From Rhodanobacteraceae bacterium (GTDB taxonomy: Bacteria; Pseudomonadota; Gammaproteobacteria; Xanthomonadales; Rhodanobacteraceae), in NCBI GenBank assembly GCA_030123585.1, contig CP126120.1, positions 434,001 through 498,000 of the forward strand: a DNA stretch of 64,000 nucleotides. The letters are read 5' to 3'. The position numbers were made by a program, and so were the translations under genes. How positions within the stretch are numbered: the stretch's first letter is position 1; each line of letters opens with the position of its first letter. The notes under the pieces were generated by a model. That model searched no databases. It was given only the letters and a program-made list of their open reading frames with translations, and was not told the DNA's origin. Below are positions 56,398-64,000 of this stretch, piece after piece.

Positions 56398-57201
56398 ATG
56401 CGCATCGCCAGTGTCGGTCACCTGGTTTTCGCGGCAACGCTGATCGCCCTCGGCATCGTGGGTTTGATCCAGGGCGGCTTCGTCGCCGGGTGGGAAGGCG
56501 TGCCAAAAGCCGTGCCCGCGCGCGGGGCGCTGGCCTATCTCTGCGCGGTGATTTCGCTGGCATGCGGTGCCGGCTTGCTGTGGCGGCGCTCGGCCGCCAT
56601 CGCTGCGCGCGTACTGCTTGCGTGGCTGTTGATATGGATGGTGTGGGTGAAGGGAAGCACTATCGTGCGCGCACCCCTCGTGGAGGGTTCGTGGCAGTTC
56701 TGGGGCGAGACTGCCGTGATCGTTGCCGCGGCGTGGGTGTTGTACGCGTGGTTTGCGACCGATCGCGATCGGCGTTGGCTCGGTCTTGCCGTTGGCGACA
56801 GCAGCGTGCGCATCGCGCGGGTGGTCTATGCCTGCGCGATGTTCGCGTTCGGACTTTCGCATTTCTTCTACGTGAACATGACTGCGCCGCTGGTGCCCGC
56901 CTGGCTGCCATGGCACATGGGCTGGGCGTATTTCTTCGGCTGCACCTATATCGCGGCGGGCGTGGCAGTGCTGATCGGCGTGTGTGCGCGATTGGCGGCC
57001 GTGTTCTCGACTATTCAAATGGGCTTGTTCACGCTGCTGGTGTGGTTGCCCGTCGTGGCGGTTGGTCACGCGAGCGGCTCCCAATGGGATGAGTTCGGTG
57101 TTTCCTGGCTGATCACCGCCGCGGCGTGGGTGGTGGCGGATTCGTATCGTGGCGCTCCGTGGCTCGCGGCAGCTCGTCATCGACGCGGCGTGAACAATTG
57201 A
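56398..57201 (+). CDS. DoxX-like integral membrane protein, tandem duplication
   Basis: 267 residues and about eight membrane helices. The two halves look alike: each starts with a helix like those of DoxX (VGHLVFAATLIALGIVGLIQ; VVYACAMFAFGLSHFFYV) and has the following loop and helices, suggesting a fused pair. GGAAGG lies before the ATG at 56398. It follows hslR by 52 bases. Function unknown. Confidence 0.8.
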   Translation: MRIASVGHLVFAATLIALGIVGLIQGGFVAGWEGVPKAVPARGALAYLCAVISLACGAGLLWRRSAAIAARVLLAWLLIWMVWVKGSTIVRAPLVEGSWQFWGETAVIVAAAWVLYAWFATDRDRRWLGLAVGDSSVRIARVVYACAMFAFGLSHFFYVNMTAPLVPAWLPWHMGWAYFFGCTYIAAGVAVLIGVCARLAAVFSTIQMGLFTLLVWLPVVAVGHASGSQWDEFGVSWLITAAAWVVADSYRGAPWLAAARHRRGVNN

Positions 57202-57259
57202 CGGCGTATGCTCACCGCGTCGGCTGGGATGAGAAACGGGCAGGCGCGACCGGGCGGCG

Positions 57260-58936
57260 ATGGGCAAGCGGGCGCGATGGCTGGTGGCAGGATGGCTGGG
57301 TCTGGGCGTCGTGCTGCGTGTCGTTGCGGGGATTCCGGCGTGTCCCCGGCCCACCGATGCCGCGCACGAACGCTGGGTCGGCGAGGCGCAATGGCAGGCC
57401 ATCCAGCTCGCCGGCTTGCGTTATGGCGCGATCCATGTCGAGGTGGACAACGTCTATGACCTCGCCAATCCGCGCGAGAACGTCTGGTACACCCGCGCCG
57501 CCGACTTCCTGCATATCCGAACGCGCGACTGGGTGGTGCATCATCTGCTGCTGATCCAGCCGGGCCAGCCGGTCAACGCGCAGCAGGTGTACGAGGCGAT
57601 CCGGCATCTGCGCGCGCAGACGTTCCTGCGCGGCGCCGACATCACGCCGATGGATTGCGCGAACGGCGCCGTGGATGTGCGCGTGGACGTGCGCGACGCG
57701 TGGACGCTCAAGATCGACACCCGCTTCGCGCGCGCCGGCAATGCCAACGAGTGGCGCTTCAAGCTGGAGGATTCCAATTTCCTCGGCACCGGCCGCACGC
57801 TCGCGATCGGGCGGCAGAAGACGGTCGAGCGCAGCATGAACGTGCTGGAGTATCTCGATCCGACCTTGCTCAACACCGACTGGACCCTGGCGGCCTATTA
57901 CGAGGACCTGTCCGACGGCAAGTTCCAGTCGCTGGCCCTCTCGAAACCGTTCCTGCTCGACACCACGCCGTGGGGCGCCGACGTCACCGCGCTCACCCAG
58001 CATCTGAACCTCGGGTTCTACGACCGCGGCGTGCAGCAGTGGTCCTTGCCGCAGCGCGAACGGATGTTGCAGGCGGATTGGCAGAAGCTGCTGGCTTTCG
58101 ACGGCGAGACCGCGTGGCGCGCGGGCGTCGCGCTGGATTACGAGCGCTACACCTACGGCATGCCGGTGCGGGTGAACGCGGGCGACCTGCCGCCGCCGGC
58201 ACCTGATCTGCGCACGCTGGCCGGCGTCGGGCCGATCGTTTCCCTGCACCAGGATCGCTACGCGAGTTTCGTGAACCTGCGCGAAGTCGCGCGCGCGGAG
58301 GACTACAACCTCGGCTGGGATGTGTCCGCGCAGGCCTTGTACGACTCGACCGCGTTCGGCGCGAGCGCGAACGGGCCGAACGTTTCGGTGACCGTGAGCA
58401 AGGGCTTCGAGCCGTTACCGCGATGGCTGGTGCTCGCCGACGGTTCGCTGATGGCGCGCCGCGACGGCGGACAATGGCGCAACGAAGCGTTCAACGCCGA
58501 GGCGACCGCCTACGGCCAGCCGTGGCGGCGGCAGACGCTGGTATTCCACATCGATGTCGCATCGCTGCTGCACCCCGATCCCGAAAACCGTCTCTACATC
58601 GGCGGCTTCCAGGCGCTGCGCGGCTATCCGAATTTCTATGCGACGGGCACGCGGCGCGTGCGCGTCACCCTCGCCGACCGCATCGTGACGCCGATGGTGT
58701 GGTTCCACACTTTCCAGGTCGGCTTCGTGGTGTTCAACGACGACGCGATCATCGACCGGTCCGCGGGGCAGGGGTGGAGCCCGTGGTATTCGAGCGTGGG
58801 CGCGGGCTTCCGGATCGGCAACCTGCGCGGCTCGTTCAACCGGGTGTTGTATTTCACGGTGGCGGAACCGCTGCGCACTGATGTTGGCGTGCGGCGGCGT
58901 CCGCAATTCGTGGTGGGCGACGTGCTGACGTTCTGA
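57260..58936 (+). CDS. Short Omp85-superfamily (BamA/TamA-like) outer-membrane protein
   Basis: 558 residues. A signal-anchor-like start (LVAGWLGLGVVLRVVAG), a single POTRA-like domain near 70-150 (VNAQQVYEAIRHLRAQTFL), then a C-terminal beta-barrel with the LRGYPN version of the Omp85 RGF/Y motif (GFQALRGYPNFYATG) and a terminal Phe (VGDVLTF). This is shorter than BamA (five POTRAs) and TamA (three). It may export or insert a particular partner; none is evident next to it. Confidence 0.8.
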   Translation: MGKRARWLVAGWLGLGVVLRVVAGIPACPRPTDAAHERWVGEAQWQAIQLAGLRYGAIHVEVDNVYDLANPRENVWYTRAADFLHIRTRDWVVHHLLLIQPGQPVNAQQVYEAIRHLRAQTFLRGADITPMDCANGAVDVRVDVRDAWTLKIDTRFARAGNANEWRFKLEDSNFLGTGRTLAIGRQKTVERSMNVLEYLDPTLLNTDWTLAAYYEDLSDGKFQSLALSKPFLLDTTPWGADVTALTQHLNLGFYDRGVQQWSLPQRERMLQADWQKLLAFDGETAWRAGVALDYERYTYGMPVRVNAGDLPPPAPDLRTLAGVGPIVSLHQDRYASFVNLREVARAEDYNLGWDVSAQALYDSTAFGASANGPNVSVTVSKGFEPLPRWLVLADGSLMARRDGGQWRNEAFNAEATAYGQPWRRQTLVFHIDVASLLHPDPENRLYIGGFQALRGYPNFYATGTRRVRVTLADRIVTPMVWFHTFQVGFVVFNDDAIIDRSAGQGWSPWYSSVGAGFRIGNLRGSFNRVLYFTVAEPLRTDVGVRRRPQFVVGDVLTF

Positions 58937-59004
58937 GCGGCATGCCCTGCTTGCGCACGGACGCCGCGCAACCCACACTTGTGCGGCGGCGTTGGGGGGA
59001 GAGC

Positions 59005-59877
59005 ATGGCGGTCTTCGATCTGTTCAAGCGAATCGTGGGGGCGAACGCGCAGGCCGGCGATCGCCGCCACGTCGCGCGCGTGCGCGCATCCGCCGGCGCG
59101 CGGGTGCTGGTGGTGGACGATTCCGCCACGATCCGCGCCGTGCTGGGCAAGATGCTGGCGCAGGACAGCTACGAGATCCTGAAGGCTGCGGACGGCGAGA
59201 GCGCGGTCGAGATGGCGCAGTCGCAAATCCCCGACCTGATCTTCCTCGACATCGTGCTGCCCGGCATGTCCGGATTCGCGGTGCTGCGCGCGTTGCGGCG
59301 CGACAGCCGCACCCGCACCACACCCATCATCATGATGAGCGGCAACCAGCAGGCGACCGAGCAGTTCTATGTCCAGCGCTTCGGCGCGGACGGTTTCATC
59401 AAGAAACCGTTCGGGCGCGCCGAGGTGTTCCACGCCATCCGTTCGCTGGTGCAGGCGGGGCGCATGCCGGCGCGGGTGGAAGCCGCACCGGTGGACGCGA
59501 TTCCGGAAGGCATGACGCCGGAGGAATGGAACGCCATTCCCGACGTTGCCATGCCCGACGACACCCATGCGCCGGCGGTTGCCGAAGCGTCTGTGCCGGA
59601 TCCGGGGGCACCTGCCAGCGTGAGCGCGGAAGTCCGCGCCGACACCTCGCCCGAACCCACTCCCGCGCCGACGGCCCCGCTCGAATCCGCGTCCCCTGCG
59701 GGCGTGCCCGGCGCATCTGGGCACACCTGGTCGGTGCCTGCCGCCAGCATGCCGATGCAGCCATCGATCGGCGGCGGCCTGCGCGCCTTCGCGGAGGCGT
59801 CGCCGCCGACGGTGCCGGCGCCGAAGCCCGCGCCGGACGCCGATGGCAACCCGCCACCGGGCGACGGCAAGACTTGA
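59005..59877 (+). CDS. Response regulator receiver protein with long disordered tail
   Basis: 290 residues. Receiver domain at about 33-150: Asp38-Asp39, phospho-acceptor Asp82 in FLDIVLPGMSG, and the conserved Lys in FIKKPFGRAEVF. The last part of this region resembles PilG/PilH-type twitching regulators. Residues from about 160 are rich in Ala, Pro, Ser and Glu and have no output domain. GGGGGAGA precedes the ATG. Its stop overlaps the start of the dimethylargininase gene (TTGA). Confidence 0.85.
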   Translation: MAVFDLFKRIVGANAQAGDRRHVARVRASAGARVLVVDDSATIRAVLGKMLAQDSYEILKAADGESAVEMAQSQIPDLIFLDIVLPGMSGFAVLRALRRDSRTRTTPIIMMSGNQQATEQFYVQRFGADGFIKKPFGRAEVFHAIRSLVQAGRMPARVEAAPVDAIPEGMTPEEWNAIPDVAMPDDTHAPAVAEASVPDPGAPASVSAEVRADTSPEPTPAPTAPLESASPAGVPGASGHTWSVPAASMPMQPSIGGGLRAFAEASPPTVPAPKPAPDADGNPPPGDGKT

Positions 59878-60668
59878 ACGCAGAGGCGCGCGAGGGAGGC
59901 CGGCGGCGGATCGCGATCACGCGCGCCGTCAGCCGTGCGCTGGATCGTTGCGAACTGAGCCACCTGCCGCGGCGCCCAATCGACATTGATCTGGCGCGGA
60001 CGCAACATGCGCGCTACGAGCAGGCGCTGCGCGACGCGGGCTGCGCAGTCCGGCAACTGCCCGAGCAACCGGACCTGCCCGATTCCGTGTTCGTGGAAGA
60101 CACGGCGATCGTGCTGGACGAGGTCGCGGTCGTGACGCGCCCGAGCGCGGCGTCGCGGCGCGGCGAAGTGGGATCGGTCGCGGCGGCGCTGTCGGAATGG
60201 CGGCCACTGGTCCGCATCGAGACGCCCGCAACCCTCGACGGCGGCGACGTGCTCCGGCTCGGTCGCAGGCTGTACGTGGGCGCTTCCGCACGCAGCAACG
60301 CCGACGGAATCGCGCAACTGGCCGAAAAGGTCGCGCCGTTCGGATACCAAGTCGAGGCGGTTCCGGTGCAGGGCTGCCTGCATCTCAAAAGCGCGGTCAC
60401 CCAGGTCGCGGACGACCTGCTGCTGGTGAATCCCGAGTGGGTCGATCCGGCATGCTTTCTGGGTTGTCGCTGGATTGGGGTCGCGCGCGGCGAACCCTTT
60501 GCCGCCAATGTGTTGCGGATCGATGCTGCAGTGATTTGTGCCGCGAGCCAGCCCGCCACGGCCGACGCACTGCGGCGCGCCGGCCTCGACGTCCGGGTCG
60601 TGGACATGTCGGAAACGGAAAAGGCCGAGGGCGGATTGACTTGTTGCAGTCTGGTGTTCAACGCCTGA
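59874..60668 (+). CDS. Dimethylargininase (DDAH)
   Basis: 264 residues from a TTG start that overlaps the upstream stop. An amidinotransferase-fold enzyme converting asymmetric dimethylarginine to citrulline and dimethylamine. Conserved parts: ELSHLPRRPIDIDLARTQH, DSVFVEDTAIVLDEVAVVTR (Glu75-Asp76), TLDGGDVLRLG, catalytic His170 in GCLHLKSAVTQ and the Cys pair 257-258 in GGLTCCSLVF. No methylarginine source or transporter is adjacent. A relaxed role on free arginine is less likely, given the clear DDAH pattern. Confidence 0.9.
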   Translation: MNAEAREGGRRRIAITRAVSRALDRCELSHLPRRPIDIDLARTQHARYEQALRDAGCAVRQLPEQPDLPDSVFVEDTAIVLDEVAVVTRPSAASRRGEVGSVAAALSEWRPLVRIETPATLDGGDVLRLGRRLYVGASARSNADGIAQLAEKVAPFGYQVEAVPVQGCLHLKSAVTQVADDLLLVNPEWVDPACFLGCRWIGVARGEPFAANVLRIDAAVICAASQPATADALRRAGLDVRVVDMSETEKAEGGLTCCSLVFNA

Positions 60669-60716
60669 GCGCGCCGGGGTCGCGACTACCCCGGTGCGCG
60701 TGGCAACTGCGAAAAT

Positions 60717-61229
60717 TCAACCGGCGTCCTTGCCGCAGGTCGGACCCAGCCACCTGCCCGAGGTCTTGCCTTCCATCGCGTACGCGCCGCCCAACTGGGG
60801 GTCGCTGCCTTCGATCCGGAAATTGCCGGTGTAGGCCTTGCCGCCGGCCGAGATCGTGCCGTCGACCGAACCGTGCGATGGCTTGCCCCGGTTGGAACAC
60901 GCGAATTCGGCGTGGAAGCTGTTGCCCGACCACCTGGAGTTGGTGGTCTTGCAGGATTCGTCCTCGCTGAATTTCATCTGTTCGTCGCGCGCGATTTCCT
61001 CGGCGGTCAGGCATTGCTTGAACGTATGCGGCGCGGTGAAGTCCGGCATCTTCATGCCCCTCGCCGCCATCTGCTGGCGGACCTCGGGCGGAATCTGCAC
61101 GCCGCCCTGGGTGAAGTGCATGCTGGAGGTGACTTCCCACTGGCCCGGCACGCGGTGGGTGGGCGCAGCGGTAGCCGACAGCGAGGCCCCGGTGATGACG
61201 GTGACGATGGCGACAACGAGTTTGCGCAT
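60717..61229 (-). CDS. Secreted DUF3617 protein
   Basis: 170 residues: signal peptide 1-21 (VVAIVTVITGASLSATA), then PGQWEVTSSMHF, the CLTAEEIARDE block and GSVDGTISAGGKAYTG, as in DUF3617 periplasmic proteins. Four cysteines sit at conserved-looking positions. GGGGAGAG lies upstream of the ATG. Function unknown. Confidence 0.87.
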   Translation of the reverse strand: MRKLVVAIVTVITGASLSATAAPTHRVPGQWEVTSSMHFTQGGVQIPPEVRQQMAARGMKMPDFTAPHTFKQCLTAEEIARDEQMKFSEDESCKTTNSRWSGNSFHAEFACSNRGKPSHGSVDGTISAGGKAYTGNFRIEGSDPQLGGAYAMEGKTSGRWLGPTCGKDAG

Positions 61230-61316
61230 GGTGCTCTCCCCGTGAAGTCCGGTCTGGCGGGCGAGCATAAGCGCGCGGATGGCGCGCCGCCAGTGACCGT
61301 CCTGGGGCAATTCGGA

Positions 61317-63932
61317 TCAGCCTTGCGGCAGTTTGCCTTGCAACCGATAGAGCGCGTCCAGCGCCTCGCGCGGGGTGAGTGCGTCGGGATCGAGCGAGCG
61401 CAGCGCCTCGGCCAGATCCAGCCATTTCGGATCCACACTCGGCGCGGCAAAAAGATCGGACTGCGGCGAGGCCGTGCCGTTCGAATGTGCAGCCACTTCG
61501 GCACCGGCACTTGAATGCACGCCGCGTTCGAGTTGCGCCAGGGTTTGCCTGGCGTCCGCGATCACCGCCTTGGGCAGCCCCGCCAGCGCCGCCACCTGCA
61601 GGCCGAAGCTGCGGTCGGCGGGACCATCCTTCACAGCGTGCATGAAGACGAGCTGGTCGCCGCGTTCGCGATCGTGGTACTCGACGGCGTCCAAGTGCAC
61701 GTTGGCGATGGAATCGAATTGCGCCGCGAGTTCGGTCAGCTCGAAGTAGTGCGTCGCGAACAGCGTGAAGGCGCGGTTGTGGGTCGCCAGATGCACCGCC
61801 GCTGCGCGGGCGAGTGCAAGCCCATCGTAGGTCGAAGTGCCGCGCCCAACCTCGTCCATCAGCACCAGCGATTGCGCGGTTGCGTTGTGCAGGATGTTGG
61901 CGGTCTCGCTCATCTCGACCATGAAGGTCGACTGCCCGCGCGCCAAGTCGTCGCCTGCGCCGATGCGGGTGAAGATGCGGTCGATCGGCCCGAGCGTGGC
62001 GCGCGCGGCGGGCACGAAACTGCCGATGTGCGCCAGCAGCACGATCAATGCGTTCTGGCGCATGTAGGTGCTCTTGCCGCCCATGTTCGGGCCGGTGATC
62101 ACCAGCATCCGGCGCGAGTCGTCGAGCGCGAGGTCGTTGGGTTCGAACGGTTCGGTGCGTACCTGTTCGACCACCGGGTGGTGGCCGCGCTCGATCGCGA
62201 TGCAAGGTGCATCGACCAGTTGCGGCGCGTTCCAGTCCAGCGTGTCGGCGCGCTCGGCAAGATCGGCCAGCACGTCGAGTTCCGCGATCGCGGCGGCGGC
62301 GTCCTTCAGCGGCGCGAGCTTGTCGATCAGCGCATCCAGTACGCCTTCGTACAACGCGCGCTCGCGCATCAAGGAACGTTCCTTCGCGGACAGCACCTTG
62401 TCCTCGAAGGTTTTCAGTTCCTCGGTGATGTAGCGCTCGGCGTTCTTGGTGGTCTGGCGGCGGGTGTAGTGCGCCGGCGCCTTGGCGTCATGGGATTTGC
62501 CGAACTCGATGTAGTAGCCGTGCACGCGGTTGTAGCCGACCTTCAGCGTCGCGATGCCGGTGGCGGCGCGTTCGCGCGCTTCGAGTTCGACGAGGTATTG
62601 ATCGGCGTGCGTCGCGAGCTGGCGCAGTTCGTCCAGTTCCGCATCGTAGCCATCGGCGATCGCGCCGCCGTCGCGCAGCAGCATCGGCGGGCGCTCCACG
62701 ATGGCCTGCGCCAGCAGCCGCGCGGTGTCGGCATGGTCGCCGATGCGTTGCAGCAGGTCGTGCAGCAACGGCGATTCGATCCGCGACAACACTTCCCGCA
62801 ATGCCGGTGCGGCGGCCAGTCCATCGCGCAAGGTCGCGAGATCGCGCGGACGCGCCGAACGCAGCGCCACCCGCGCGAGGATGCGTTCGAGGTCACCGAT
62901 CGCGCGCAGCTTTTCGCGCAGGGGTTCGAATGTGCGAGCGTCGATCAATACACCAACGGCCTGATGCCGCGCACGCAAAACGGTGCGGTCGCGCAGCGGA
63001 CGGTGCAGCCAGCGGCGCAGCATGCGCGCGCCCATCGGCGTGATCGTCGCATCCAGCACGCCGAGCAGGGTGTAACGCGTGTCGCCCGTCGGATGCGTGT
63101 CGAGTTCGAGGTTGCGACGGGTCGCCGCATCCATCGCCAGCGTTTCGTCGGCCGATTCGACGGCAAGTCCGGTCAGGTGCGGCAACGCGGCCTTCTGGGT
63201 TTCCTTGAGGTATTGCAGCAGGCAACCCGCGGCGCCGATCGCCGCGTGCAGGCCGTCCGCGCCGAAGCCGGACAGGTCGCGGGTGCCGAAGAACGCGGTC
63301 AGCTCGCGCGCGGCGCTGGTTTCGTCGAAATGCCACGGCGGGCGTTGGCGCAGACCGTTCAACGAAGCGACAGCCTGCGGCATCGCCGCATCCTCGCCGA
63401 CCAGCGTTTCCGCAGGTGCGAGGCGCGCGAGTTCGGCGGCCAGCGCCGCATCGTCCGCGACTTCGCTCAATACGAACCGGCCTGACGCCAGATCGGCCCA
63501 CGCCAATCCGAAACCGTCGGAACCGCGTGCGATCGCCAGCAACAGGTTGTCGCGGCGTTCCGGCAGCAGCGCCTCGTCGGTCACCGTGCCGGGCGTCACC
63601 ACCCGCACCACCTTGCGCTCCATCGGGCCCTTGCCGTTCGGATCGCCGATCTGCTCGCAGATCGCCACCGACTCGCCCGCGCGCACCAGCTTGGCAAGGT
63701 AGGCCTCGACCGCGTGATAGGGCACGCCCGCCATCGGGATCGGTGCGCCGGCCGATTCGCCGCGCTGGGTCAGCGTGATATCCAGCAGCCGCGCGGCCTT
63801 ACGCGCGTCGTCGTAGAACAACTCGTAGAAATCGCCCATCCGGAAAAACAGCAGCGTGCCCGGATACTCCGCCTTCGCGGCGAGGTACTGGCGCATCAGC
63901 GGCGTGTGGCGGGCGAGGTCTTGCGGGTTCAT
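61317..63932 (-). CDS. mutS: DNA mismatch repair protein MutS
   Basis: 871 residues. Mismatch-binding Phe35-x-Glu37 in [11 protein letters not shown]. Connector and lever domains, clamp, then the ATPase: Walker [16 protein letters not shown], Walker [17 protein letters not shown] and the [11 protein letters not shown] switch. The C-terminal dimerization helices end the gene. I chose the ATG at 63932, which gives the usual start [16 protein letters not shown]; a TTG upstream adds eight residues. The nearest downstream neighbour is the DUF3617 gene on the same strand, 87 bases away. Confidence 0.98.
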   Translation of the reverse strand: MNPQDLARHTPLMRQYLAAKAEYPGTLLFFRMGDFYELFYDDARKAARLLDITLTQRGESAGAPIPMAGVPYHAVEAYLAKLVRAGESVAICEQIGDPNGKGPMERKVVRVVTPGTVTDEALLPERRDNLLLAIARGSDGFGLAWADLASGRFVLSEVADDAALAAELARLAPAETLVGEDAAMPQAVASLNGLRQRPPWHFDETSAARELTAFFGTRDLSGFGADGLHAAIGAAGCLLQYLKETQKAALPHLTGLAVESADETLAMDAATRRNLELDTHPTGDTRYTLLGVLDATITPMGARMLRRWLHRPLRDRTVLRARHQAVGVLIDARTFEPLREKLRAIGDLERILARVALRSARPRDLATLRDGLAAAPALREVLSRIESPLLHDLLQRIGDHADTARLLAQAIVERPPMLLRDGGAIADGYDAELDELRQLATHADQYLVELEARERAATGIATLKVGYNRVHGYYIEFGKSHDAKAPAHYTRRQTTKNAERYITEELKTFEDKVLSAKERSLMRERALYEGVLDALIDKLAPLKDAAAAIAELDVLADLAERADTLDWNAPQLVDAPCIAIERGHHPVVEQVRTEPFEPNDLALDDSRRMLVITGPNMGGKSTYMRQNALIVLLAHIGSFVPAARATLGPIDRIFTRIGAGDDLARGQSTFMVEMSETANILHNATAQSLVLMDEVGRGTSTYDGLALARAAAVHLATHNRAFTLFATHYFELTELAAQFDSIANVHLDAVEYHDRERGDQLVFMHAVKDGPADRSFGLQVAALAGLPKAVIADARQTLAQLERGVHSSAGAEVAAHSNGTASPQSDLFAAPSVDPKWLDLAEALRSLDPDALTPREALDALYRLQGKLPQG

Positions 63933-64000
63933 CAGGCGGGGCGGGGGACAAGGCAAGCGCGCAGTGTCGCATGCGCGGGCTGCCGGCCCAAGCTGTCACG

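Overview
The window looks like a high-GC gammaproteobacterial chromosome of the Lysobacterales (Xanthomonadales), most like Rhodanobacteraceae. The basis is protein character (tilS, dnaE with its N-terminal insertion, gltBD, the regBA pair) and dispersed repeats of the CCCTCTCCC / GGGAGAGGG type. This placement is by recognition only; no database search was made. I see no rRNA, tRNA, transposase, phage gene or CRISPR array.

The backbone is the cell-envelope / replication supercluster, read on the minus strand. In many Proteobacteria it runs frr-uppS-cdsA-dxr-rseP-bamA-skp-lpxD-fabZ-lpxA-lpxB-rnhB-dnaE-accA. Here it is split into three blocks: frr to lpxA (38.1-29.2 kb), lpxB-sulfatase-rnhB (26.2-22.7 kb) and dnaE-accA-NYN-tilS (7.3-0.6 kb). 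dxr and skp are absent from their usual slots, and both slots hold repeat-like DNA instead. A plus-strand pair (small secreted protein and prolyl oligopeptidase) lies between lpxA and lpxB. About 15 kb of accessory genes lies between rnhB and dnaE.

That 15-kb insertion is the most interesting part. It begins with a bufferin-type RiPP operon: a DUF2282 precursor with a Met-rich segment, an MNIO/DUF692 maturase, a DUF2063 partner and a DoxX membrane protein, followed by an ECF sigma factor. Facing it are copC, copD, a predicted outer-membrane protein and a YajR-like exporter, so the region reads as a copper / metal-stress island. Next come NhaA, a RegB/RegA-type redox two-component pair, a CLC chloride transporter with a C-terminal TrkA-C-like domain, and QorB quinone reductase.

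The right side carries a periplasmic cyclophilin, a phosphoesterase, metG, gltB-gltD, an acetoacetyl-CoA reductase, gluQ, an OPT transporter, htpG, hslR, a tandem DoxX-like protein, a short Omp85 protein, a receiver protein overlapping a dimethylargininase, a DUF3617 protein and mutS.

Repeats have entered genes as well as gaps. Four copies of a 7-bp unit lie in frame in both lpxB and metG. REP hairpins lie in frame in the metG linker and at the start of gluQ. A perfect 43-bp inverted repeat lies upstream of gltB.
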